A stretch of 64,000 bases of DNA from Plantago ovata. Lineage: Eukaryota > Streptophyta > Magnoliopsida > Lamiales > Plantaginaceae. Position numbers and translations under genes: made by a program. Below are positions 37,458 through 47,683 of this stretch, piece by piece (position 1 is the first letter of the stretch; each line of letters begins with the position of its first letter). The DNA lies in assembly GCA_028274465.1 (NCBI GenBank), contig CM051456.1, positions 115,456,880 through 115,520,879 of the forward strand, written 5' to 3'. The notes beneath the pieces were generated by a model. The model was not told the DNA's origin. It was given only the letters and a program-made list of their open reading frames with translations, and searched no databases.

Positions 37458-38407
37458 TGTTGGAATCTTAAAAGTTGACCCGATGTCGATAATAAAATAT
37501 GATGTATATAGTTGGATTATATTCTTATTGTTGCGTGAGGCTTTATTTTTTGGAGCAAAGTGTTTGAACAATATAGAGTGAAACAAGGCGAGTAAAGTCG
37601 ATAGTTTGACTATCTTTCCTTAAGACAAGATTGCCCCGCTCGTGGTGCTTACGGAATTATGGCAATAGTATCCCAGGACAAACTACTCTTAAGACGGCTA
37701 AGGAGCACTCCAATAGCCGAATCTATTGAAGTTACTTTGAGTATGAAGAATGCAAGAGAGAAAGAACAGAAGAGAGAAGGAGATGGAGTTTTCAAGTGTG
37801 TTGGAGAAATGAATCTACTTCTCTATTTATACTTCTCAAGAGGCACCATTGAAAGTGTTCAAGACCCTTCAGAAAGTTTTTAATTAATAGTTACACAACT
37901 ATTCATTAAAAGTCATACACTTTGAGAAAGCAACCATTCTCCAAAAGGCACAAATTTTCGCCAGATTTTACTTACGAATAGATGTCTATTTGCACAAAGC
38001 GTTTCACCAACAGATGCATCTGTCCCCGTGGCGTGAGCTCAAGGTGTCTATCCAGAAGGTTCTGGGTTCAAACCCCCAGCGTCTCCAAACTTTAATTTTT
38101 GACTTTTTGGGCCTTATTTTCATCTCCAACATTGTTGTATACAATTTTGGTTGCATATTACATACCTCTTTAATTTTCTCATGAATTTTAGCACAATGGA
38201 ACTTTCATCCATATGTGTATAAATGCCTTAATTCATTCAAGTATTGATCTATCCACTTATTACATTAATCACCCTTTCACCTCAAGGGGATTTTAGTGAT
38301 TTAACACGTTCTAGTGACACACACGATTACGAAACCGTGTTGGACGCCCTTAGACCAATACAACGAACGAATTGAAAGCGCATTCTTTTTAACTAAAATT
38401 CACAACA
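37458..38407 (+). mobile_element. Possible solo LTR (Copia-like)
   Basis: The stretch begins TGTTGG and ends CACAACA, so it has TG...CA ends with a short TGTTG/CAACA inversion. It has a TATA-like 'ctatttatac' near 37821 and a GC-richer centre. A tRNA-like T-arm (CTGGG-TTCAAAC-CCCAG, about 38065-38082) sits inside. No 5-bp target duplication matches (AATGA vs CTTAT) and no internal domain is present, so this is tentative. Confidence 0.3.
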
Positions 38408-38710
38408 CTTATATCTACCAATATTCGTGCACATATTGAAAAAGTAACGTAAGAACCTTAAAAACTGATGAATAGAGTATATTGAACTTTCCATAAAATG
38501 CAGGAACTCCGACTTAGACTTCCCACTACACTTCGATTTCTCTCTCTAAATACATTTACTATTCACCTCTCATCCATCCCCACTCTAAATTACCCCCCCC
38601 CCTCCCCCCCTCTAAATTAGCCGATAAATTTGAAGCTATTTTTGATCTAGCTTCAATTTTCCATCTCTAAATCAAAATCGGTTGATATTCACATCTCATA
38701 CCTCTCCTTA

Positions 38711-39005
38711 GGCCATCCCAAATAAAGGATGAGCTTCACTCACACATTGATGATTGATGTGTGAGTGAGAGGAGATGATTTGCTCATCTCCGCCTGACTA
38801 GATGATCTGCTTTTTATGATATTTTTTTCTTTTCTTTAATGCCCTTCTTTATAATATTATAATAAAATAAATAATGAAGTTTAAAAAGAAATGTGAAATA
38901 AAATGAAAATATGTGGGATGACTGTTGGAGTAGATTGAGATTGAAAATGAGTAAGTGAGGCGATGACGTGGCATAATAGATAGGAGGTGACTGCGGTAGA
39001 TGGAC
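38711..39005. mobile_element. Harbinger/Tourist-like MITE
   Basis: About 295 bp flanked by TTA on both sides (38708-38710 and 39006-39008), the PIF/Harbinger target. The ends are imperfectly inverted: GGCCATCCC at the left and GTCCATCTA reading inward from the right. Internal perfect hairpins CACTCACACAT/ATGTGTGAGTG and GGAGATGA/TCATCTCC lie at 38740-38795. Confidence 0.45.
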
Positions 39006-39119
39006 TTACATTAGCATGTCTAAATATTGAGTACCAAAAACTCCCAAAGTTTCCGAACATGAATCACACACATTTGAAGTTTCCATTGCACAAAGTACAT
39101 GGTACTATGAACCTACAAC

Positions 39120-39806
39120 TAGGGATGAACAAACATTTACTATTACCATTGGTTTACCATTTATTATCATTGGGACTTTTACCATCATTAACGGTAACCA
39201 CTGAAAATATGATGTAAACGGTTAGTATTTTGCATTACCACCCAAATACGGTATGGTTACCATACCACATATGCGGTAACCATTACCATCAGTATTACCA
39301 TACATTATTAATATTATTAACATACTTTAATATTTTATAACATAGTTTATTATGAATTAGCTCTTTTTTTTTTTATTATGAAAGGATATATTGTGTTTCA
39401 CATATGAAAAACTCCACCTCCTCGTATGGCATAACAAATACATATCTAGATATCGTTTATATGTCTAATACATATTTATTTAATGTTAATTGAGACGATT
39501 GTAATAACTTAATTAATGTGACACTATATAGAAGGATGGCCACGTCATGAATATGCATGTTTTTATGATTGAAAATGGCATCATTAGAGAGTCATTCTTA
39601 TAATTAAGAACTCTATTCAAGTTCTTTATATTTAATTCCACGTTGAAGTAGATACTAAAGTTCAATTAACATGATATGAACGGTCACCATTTTATTACCG
39701 TTACGGTTACCATACATTTTTAGACGGTAAACGGTTAGAAAAATAATTTACCATCAATAAACGGTTAGAATTATTTTTTTACCATTACCATCGGTGTTCA
39801 TCCCTA
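39120..39806. mobile_element. Non-autonomous hAT-type element
   Basis: A 687-bp element with 12-bp terminal inverted repeats TAGGGATGAACA/TGTTCATCCCTA. It is flanked by an 8-bp near-perfect target duplication, CCTACAAC (39112-39119) and CCTACAGC (39807-39814). Many GGTAA/TTACC-type repeats (taccat, acggttacc) fill the subterminal regions in both orientations. No ORF for a transposase. Confidence 0.8.
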
Positions 39807-39814
39807 CCTACAGC

Positions 39815-41632
39815 CATACCGGTAAGCTAGTCATGGATGTTCATAACTTCATATTCTGATAACTTCTGGGTGGTTGCCACTCTAGCCTATGCCGACTATC
39901 ATGAGTCATGACAGCAAAAGCAGGCATGTATATCATGTGCACAACATGATCCGAAGAAAACTGATCCAAATATATGACCTAACTTCTCATATGACTGTAC
40001 TGTGTACAAATAGTCGATGAGATAATGACTATATATAACAACAGGAAGTGGCAAGATGAAGTTTAGTGATTTTTCCGCAATGGGCAAAGCATTGCAGTAG
40101 TTGAATCTGCCATCAACTACAACATATCTATATTCAAAATGATGCCATCATCTAGATTTGAGATATGAGATGTAAGAATAATTCAGCAACAAGAAAAATT
40201 ATCAACAGGCGAAAAGTTCAGATAGTTCTTAAGTAATAGCTGCAATACCCCATGTCAGTCTCAACTGGATCAGACTGGAGCTCTAAGGATAATTTGAATG
40301 TACATTTCTTTCATGTACTTTTCATGTGTCTCTCCTCTACCTTTTCAAGCATTACAAGTTGCAATAAGAATGCTCATCCTTGAATCAAACAGGTAGTACA
40401 AATTAAATCTAAATTCTACAACCAGTTCATCTCCGGAACATAAATTTTGTTTGGCATTATCTGCACTTACATCATCATTAAGACATTAACTAAAGAATCT
40501 GGTGATCATATCAATTAATCATTTTGACAGTCCCTCTCATGAATACAAGCTACTGCAATCTCACTCTGAACCTAACTATTACCCAGTTCTTACTATACCT
40601 ATCTATAGCAAGCAATCAAGCATGAAACATGTCGAATGCCAACAATCCTGGTTCATAAGAAAAAAGCACCCTAAAGCTGCTGATAGATAGACTTTGGGTT
40701 ACTGCACATTACAGATATAGCCTAAGACAGTAATAATCTCTCCCGCTGATCAACGAAAAAAAATACAAATCTGCAAGGAATATCAGACAGAGAAAGACAC
40801 ATACAAGCATTTATTTCCAGCGTCCATCACTTGGATCCGTTTACATTTCCAAATATTTTCACATCAATAAAATAAACATTTTGTAGTAGATTTAACTAGG
40901 AAATGAAATATCAGCAGCAGTTAGTTCAACTAGTAAATGAAATAGAGGACCTGAGACAAACTAGGATGCTTGAGGAATACAGCGCTTAAGTAGATTTCCA
41001 AATGCACAAAAAGGATCACAACTTACAAGGATGAACACACTCAAAAGATCTCATTTTGGGCTTAACAAACATAACTTGTTGATGGTTATATACGGGTGAG
41101 ACAGAGTTCATTACATCATCCACTGGCAAGAATCCAATACTCATCACATCATATCCACTTGGAAAAAACAGCACTTCCATTTACAATCACATATCAACAA
41201 GCAAATGGCAAAAAGGGGAAACAAGCACGACCAAGCTAGAGTATCAGATGCAGTTTCAGCCCAATCAACAACATAAGATCCATAACATTCAGTACCTAAT
41301 AGCATCCTCCCTTAGAGCAAAACAAACCATGAAAAGAATAACTAACAATGATGTTTTATACTACCCTGGAATAACTAAAAATGATGTTTCCAAAAGAGAG
41401 ATTTTACAAGCGGTACAAAGGATACTCAAATCACACAAGTAGTGACATTTTCACTTCAATTTAGAAGACAATCTCGATGATGAGGATTACAATTTAGTAA
41501 TTTACATTTTACAGCCTGGAATCATCAAAATAGCTAGGCTTAATCCAAAACTCAATCAAATGTAAGAACTAACAAACACAACACAGGGGTTATATATATA
41601 AAACGTTATTATATATAAACAGTGAATTTAAA
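39815..41632. other. Gene-free region, possibly a long 3' UTR
   Basis: No family-like ORF. The sequence is less AT-extreme than neighbouring spacers, so part may be the 3' UTR of the small minus-strand gene at 41633. Confidence 0.35.
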
Positions 41633-41908
41633 TCATTCGGAGTGTAAGTCATGGTGCAGATCATAAACATCGGAATCAGACGAGGAAGAAGAAGACGAAG
41701 AAGAGTAGAAAAACGGATTCTCCGGCGGAACGAAGCATAAGAAGGTCCAGATGCACAAGGCGAGGCGGCCAAGCTGCTGGAATGGAAAACAGAAGATGAG
41801 ATTGAGGACCTGATCGCTGCTCAGCCTCTCCGGGTTGCAGGCTATGTACTGGCACGCTTCAGCCGAAACCCTAGCCACCTTGACCACAACACGGCTGCTC
41901 AGCACCAT
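41633..41908 (-). CDS. Small plant protein of unknown function
   Basis: A 91-aa ORF starting MVLSSRVVVKVARVSAEACQ. ATG 41908 is chosen over the longer ORF (to 42088) because the extension is Lys/Asn-rich and leader-like. A basic N-terminus precedes one hydrophobic stretch (about residues 36-61, 'LNLIFCFPFQQLGRLALCIW' onward), then 'PPENPFFY', a run of nine Ser and an acidic tail with a final 'HHDLHSE'. The layout resembles short uncharacterised plant proteins with an 'acidic/Ser after CFVPP' end. It may be a membrane or organelle protein; function unknown. Confidence 0.6.
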   Translation of the reverse strand: MVLSSRVVVKVARVSAEACQYIACNPERLSSDQVLNLIFCFPFQQLGRLALCIWTFLCFVPPENPFFYSSSSSSSSSDSDVYDLHHDLHSE

Positions 41909-42730
41909 TTTTCTCTGTTCCGATCTGTACAACCGCCTGATTGATTGATTGATTTCTGCGTTGGATTTTGGTTTGTTTTTACCCTTTTTTGTTTTTTTTT
42001 TCTTGGTTGATTGGGTATTTGGGTGAGGAATTAATTGACCTTTATGATTGGATTGGGATGGAAGATTAATTATGTCGTGTATAGTCAACGGGTTGGTAGT
42101 ACTTACTAGTCATGGACCATGGTGCTAGGCCTGGTTTCTATGACTGGATCTGGAGTCTCGATAGATTAAGGCCCAATTATGAAATTATGAAGTCCCGACC
42201 CTTTAAGCCGGGACAGTACTTTCCAACTGTTCTTTTAATTTTAGGTGACGGTTCCAAATATCAATACGTATTTTCTTTATCACACTTGTGTAGGTCTCAT
42301 ATAAAAATTTATAAAAGAACCTTATAGAAAATCCAAAATGTTTTAGTATAGAATATGTACACACACATGGACATATATGGTATCTCCGTTGTGTGAAGAA
42401 CTGAAACTGGCAGAACCAGTGTGGCTGATCATGTTAGTTCATGTAACTCAAATGAAATGGCCTTACGCAGACTAACTTACAGAATAATGCTAAACAATAC
42501 TTGACCCAATTGGGAGTTCGTTGATGACTTTCATACTACTAGAGTATTGTAAGACAAAATGGAGATACAAGCCAAAATCTCACCAAGTTTGAAGATGAGA
42601 AAGGACGTAAAATCTCATGCTCGCTTTTCAACATAGACTGGAAGTAGAACATCATGCTCCCTTTCCACTAATAGTCTACAGATCCTCACCATCTATTAAG
42701 ACGAAGTGCTCATTGTCTCTTAATCAAGTG
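41909..42730. other. Divergent/convergent spacer, no gene
   Basis: Leader and promoter of the small minus-strand gene to about 42100, then AT-rich sequence including the 3' UTR of the B3 gene. Confidence 0.4.
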
Positions 42731-44470
42731 TTACTTGTTTCTCAAACTCCTGCGGAGAGTTGAACCTTGTAGGGATTTCTCTTCTTTGGACTTGGTCGAT
42801 TTTTTCAATTCCTCCTTCGCACTCTTCTTACCTTTGGAAACCTTCTTGCGTGTTTCTTCAGCTTCACTTTGAACTTCTTGGACACGGCTGCTCTTATTCT
42901 TCCGTTTAGGCGTCATACGTGTTTCTTCAATATCACTTCCAGCTTCTTGGGCAGGTTTACGCTTCTTCCCGCTGTGTGTTTCTTCATCATCACCAGCACC
43001 TTCTTCAGAAGGGTCATCATCATCGGTTAGACCCTGGCTGTGGGATGCTCGAACTATGTGTATATGCGTGATGTTAATTTGTTATGAGCCGATGCAACTT
43101 TTCTAACGAATTCTATCGATTGTACTAAATGACGCATTAGGAACTTCTTGATATTTGGAGTTTTGCTCAAACCCAACCTTAAATCTATTAGGCTCAGTCA
43201 ATTCAAAGACCAAAGCATCACCATCATCCAGCTTATGATCCAAAGCAAACTTTGTCCATCCACCGCTAAGCCCGGTTCTCTTGCTAATGAAAACAGCATC
43301 ATATTCCGTGCCTTCCTCACTCTCTAACAACATATCTGTTGTGGATTTAGGAAGGTGATCCTCACAAAATGTAGTCGGTAGCCCCTGCACAACCAGGCAT
43401 GCAGATTTTAGCAATATCCACCCACATAAATCAAACCACAAGTTTTATTTAGTGCAGTACTTTATCTCCTCATATCTCAAAACAAAAAATGGTAAGTGAC
43501 CTACCAACCAGAAACAACTGTAAACATGAGACCGAAGCATTGATTTGACAAAAGATGGTTTTCCATAGTGTAGATTGTCCTGGAGCTTCTCCGCTGACTT
43601 GTAAGCCTGAGCTCTTTCTTCATGTGTAGCTACTTTGACCTCTTCAATTGGCCTTGCCAAACTGTCATTCAATTATATGCAACACCAGCTGCAGTTGGAG
43701 ATACATAACTAGGGGTAAATCAGAAGAGAAATCTACCTCGTTATTGAAGAACTGTGCCTTGATCTTCGCAATGAAGGGAGCTCAACATCGACCTGTGACA
43801 ATGACCATGAATCATCAGGTACTATGCTCACAAATAAGTCGAACATTATCATTATTAATCAGTCCTTTCGGGTTAATAAACAGGCATTAGGAGTTCGGGC
43901 ATAGACTTACATCATCACGGTATGAAGGAACTGGATTGCGTGCGCGAGATGAGCGCCTTGGCTCCATCGCGTAGATACTGGTTGGCTTGGGCTTAACGAT
44001 GCGTTTCTGGAGAGTGGAATAGGATTTGGACAAGATAATATTAATCAAAAACCAGTGAAGCAACAGACTATTTGCACAAGAAAAAATATATTGTAACATG
44101 AATTACCTGAGACTTCTTCTCAGATTTTTTGAGATCTGATAGACCTCTAGACATCTTCAACAGCCCCAAATCCTATAAGAGAAAATCAAGCTAGTAATAA
44201 ATTTGAAAATTATCAACTTTATACGGACAGATACCCAAAAGCAAGATATCCCTAGCTTCAGGCTTCAGCCAATCAAACATCATCCAAAATATTCCGGTAT
44301 AACAGCAAAGAACTTGTCGCACTCTGGTAAATCCAACTAGGTAATAAGTTTGATACATATGTGCTCATGAATATTCACTCACATGTAAAAAAAAATTATT
44401 ACCTCAAAACGTTTTTGGTTGTCTAGAACCCTCTGCCTGCGAAGTTCCTCATAGCTATTTCTGTTGTTGC
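42731..44470 (-). CDS. B3-domain DNA-binding protein (REM/At3g19184-At5g42700 type), 5' end uncertain
   Basis: Minus-strand exons: 44403-about 44470 (5' end unclear), 44107-44172, 43911-44006, 43737-43792, 43505-43661, about 43190-43384 and 42731-about 43033. Junctions from 44403 to 43384 keep frame. Signatures: 'SYEELRRQRVLDNQKRFE', 'EPRRSSRARNPVPSYRDD', 'EERAQAYKSAEKLQ', then the B3 domain 'SFVKSMLRSHVYSCFWLGLP...FCEDHLP...KRTGLSGGW...DHKLDDGDALVFEL'. The last exon is Lys/Glu-rich (RKNKSSRVQEVQSEAEE...RRSLRNK). A donor after RFK and an acceptor before GLTDDDDP join in phase 0, but 'RFKVGFEQ...' could run on instead. The first exon has ATG at 44472 one frame off from SYEEL, and the SYEEL frame has a stop just upstream. 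Either a frame-breaking base loss or an upstream start exon explains this. Likely a nuclear DNA-binding protein. Confidence 0.78.
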
Positions 44471-45955
44471 CATTACAGGCTAGTTAAATCTCCCAAACCA
44501 CCTAAATCACACATAATAAGATAGGTATTGCCAAGTCAGAAACGAAATCCAGACACATCAATGTGTTGGATATTGTTCATTGAGTGTGTGCCTTCTTTAT
44601 ACATGTGATATAAAATTAGAAATGATGCAACACAAGTGGTCTGCAAAAAGATGATGTTCAGAATACAATGATGTACACAGGGCCACTCAATGCATTGTAT
44701 TATACTGAGTTGTTAACAACAAATAGTTTTCTATAGAGCAAAAGGAACCACACTATAAAAACATGAATAACTAACACTATTTTGAAGTACAGCTTCATGT
44801 AAACTTGATATACATCATTATGCCTTAGCTCTTTCATCATCACTCAGTAAACATATACTAACATATAGTGATGCATAGCGACCAAACGGGATGCTATAGG
44901 GTTACTAATATCAGCTGCTGCTTTGAGTTCAGTGTTCACAATATCAATGAGCCAAAACAGCAAACAAAGATCACCTTAAGCCTTATTTTCATGCATAATT
45001 CAATCAGAAATTTGTGAATCCAATACATTTGCCATCCGATTGCATATTGAACAAGACGTCAGTATAGACTACAAGACTAACTCCACATTTCCGATAAAGT
45101 CCCAATCCTTACAGAGGCGTACCTTAAACCGTTCCATCGAAATATCAATAGAGATCTATTATTAAATTAACAACAACAGCAAAATAAAGCAAAAAAAGAA
45201 AGAAGAAGAATTTCCTTTAAAAAATGCCATAAAGAAACTCGAATCATTTTCAAGCCAAAATGTTAACCCTTTCTGGTATATCACACGGTGTATTGAGAAG
45301 CTAACAACACCAGATAAAAAACAAATCCAAAAGGGATTCATCAATAATGTGAACAAATAAACATATGATTTACAATCCCTAGACAGTTGGATTTACCGAT
45401 TCTTGTTTGATTTGAGTAATTTAACGCAAAGGAATACCGTATTATTGAGTACTATACTATACTAAAATATTTAAAGGAGAGATTAAAGCGCTAATGAGTG
45501 AAGTAGTAACAGGAAAAGATTTACCACTTGAGCTGAGCAACTGGATGGAAACTGGAAAGCAGAAGAAGAGGGGCATGAAAGCGGCAAACAGGGAAATTTG
45601 AAAGAGCTCTTCGCCTCTTCTTTTTCTAGGGGTTCTCACTTCTCACTCAACTTCTGTGGTGGGCCCGCAATTTGAGCCCAAGTTTTTACTGAATGAAAAA
45701 TTACAGTGTTATCTTTTGAGAAAAGGTTTATATGTAAATTAAAATGTAACTTTAAAAAAATGGAGAAAAGGTTTATGTGTAATTTTTTTTAAAGCATTAA
45801 ATCCATTAAGTCCAATCAGTGGGGATATATAATTTACACCAAATCAAAACAAAACGTGAAATCTTGCGTTTATCGAACACAAAAAAGGAAGCTCCTAACA
45901 TACGCAAGGACTTTGATTACCAACAAGCACACATACACTTTTCAGTTTTAACATG
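44471..45955. other. 5' region of the B3 gene and intergenic DNA
   Basis: A likely transcribed leader exon on the minus strand ends at 'CTCAAGTG|gtaaat' near 45524. GGGCCC/TGGGC-type motifs near 45660-45680 look like a minus-strand promoter. No other gene seen. Confidence 0.4.
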
Positions 45956-46159
45956 TATTCCCTCCATCTACAAGTGAATTCCCCATTTTGATTTCATTAA
46001 TTTTTTTAGGTTCGGTTTGACCTCATATTATTTCCAAATCATAGCGAAAAAAATTAACAAAATTATATTATGAAAATATAATTGTTACACTTTATCATAT
46101 CATATAAGTTCGTTAATTATGTTTATGTTATAATTTCAAAACAATATGAGGGTAAACAG

Positions 46160-46194
<35 letters not shown>
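46160..46194. repeat. Poly-A run (35 A) in the Stowaway MITE
   Basis: An uninterrupted A homopolymer. It is unusual inside a MITE and directly precedes the 36-bp tandem duplication. Confidence 0.9.
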
Positions 46195-46195
<1 letters not shown>

Positions 46196-46198
<3 letters not shown>

Positions 46199-46264
46199 CA
46201 ACAACATCATATCATATGAGAACCTACCAAAGGCCAACAACATCATATCATATGAGAACCTACC
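46196..46264. repeat. 36-bp tandem duplication in the Stowaway MITE
   Basis: 'ggccaacaacatcatatcat...gaacctacc' occurs at 46196 and 46232, essentially identical. Confidence 0.85.
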
Positions 46265-46574
46265 TTTGTTTGTAGATGGAGGGAGTACATGTATATTAAT
46301 ACCGTTATAAACTCATATACTGTATTTACAAACATTGTTTGGAAATTCAAAAAACATGTGTTCCAATTTTCACTAATAGGGTAACATATAGTAAGACATG
46401 ATGTTTGCATATGCCACTTCAAACGGAGGTTAAAAAATAGCAAATATTTAAATATTTAATAGGAAGTTTGATATGAGGCGAAAGAACTACGATTTTTATC
46501 ATTATGGTGTATTGTAACAAAGATTTCACAAATAGCTTGCTCCTCGTGTGCGTCTTGCTTCCTTTAGTGTTCTT

Positions 46575-46842
46575 CCTGCTCGTAGGTATATCGCCTGCGT
46601 GAACCAATTTGATGCGGACAAGAGGTAGATTTTACTTTGACTCACATTGGAGTTATACAGAGTGGAATATGTGGTAATAAATGCATACCTCTTAAATGCC
46701 CAAGGTGTTATTCCTGCTCGTAGGTATATTGACTGCGTGAACCAATTTGATGCGGACAAGAGGTAGATTTTACTTTGACTCACGTTGGAGTTATAGAGAG
46801 TGGAATATGTGGTAATAAATGCATACCTCTTAAATGCCCAAG
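46575..46842. repeat. 138-bp tandem duplication
   Basis: The unit beginning 'cctgctcgtaggtatat' at 46575 recurs at 46713 and runs to about 46842, with only a handful of differences (cgcc/tgac, cattgg/cgttgg). The ORF across it on the minus strand just repeats the same peptide and is not a recognised protein. The surrounding sequence (46500-47110) may be an old retroelement piece, but no domain supports that. Confidence 0.8.
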
Positions 46843-47683
46843 GGCATAATATATAGTGGGGAGCAAGGGGACATGATCCCGCCTTTCCAAGGCCCTGTCT
46901 TCGATAATGTATTGTCTTCTCTTCGCAAAATAGATATTGCGTACGTCTACTGTTCTCGCACATATGCAAGTTCCTTTATATTTTGACAACGTCTCCTGCA
47001 AGCGTGACTCTCGCGTGCAAGCCATATTCCTTTCCTAGCATGTTGTTGGGTCTTCTCATGTTGTATAGTTCTTGGAGGCATCTATGCATGGCGGTGAGCT
47101 TCCGTATCACCAGGTTTAGATGATAGTTTTTTTGATAATATATGCACGTTGTCTAAGAAGATATAATGAACTCCATACAAATAACCAAGTCATGAACACA
47201 TCAAGTATCCACTCGCGTAACAATTATATTCATGTTTGTCTTGTTCACAAATTAAAGTTGGATTATATACGTATAAACACATCACATTTAAATGAATCAT
47301 ACATCCAAAAATGTAATAAGGCTGAACTAGATCGATTTAGAACCGTTTGACACTCATTTTAAATAGGGCATCGCCCTCTCTAAATTATACTTCATACTTC
47401 ACATTTATAACTAATTAAAATTTTATCATTCATTTCCCCCCTCTCTAAATCACTCAAATTCAAACGGCATTGTTAATTTTTTAAATGAAAATATAATTAA
47501 TAAGTAACTAAATGAATATTCCTCTCCATCAAGAATATTGGTACCAAAACGAGTTGCTAAAACTGAGATGCGACTCTTATTTGGAGCCGGAAGACTCACC
47601 ATCACAAGTCACAAGTGCACTGAACTCTATTCTACGTTTTTACAACCGTTCTGCACACGGAGGCAAAACCAGAGAGGAGTGAG
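46843..47683. other. Intergenic DNA and J-protein promoter
   Basis: No gene recognised. The last 100 bp or so are the leader of the J-domain gene. Confidence 0.4.

Larger units (their letters stand above)
45958..46285. mobile_element. Stowaway-type MITE (Tc1/mariner)
   Basis: A 328-bp element with TIRs TTCCCTCCATCTACAAg and cTTTGTAGATGGAGGGAG, close to the Stowaway consensus CTCCCTCCGT, and TA target duplications (45956-45957 and 46286-46287). It contains a 35-A run (46160-46194) and a 36-bp tandem duplication. Confidence 0.82.

Noticed and set aside
38025..38092. Functional tRNA gene
   Set aside because: A good T-arm (CTGGG-TTCAAAC-CCCAG) is present, but no acceptor stem or anticodon arm can be folded; more likely SINE or LTR-derived.
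46526..46969. 147-aa minus-strand ORF with an internal peptide repeat
   Set aside because: The repeat simply mirrors the 138-bp DNA duplication; no family resemblance, no splice or promoter context.
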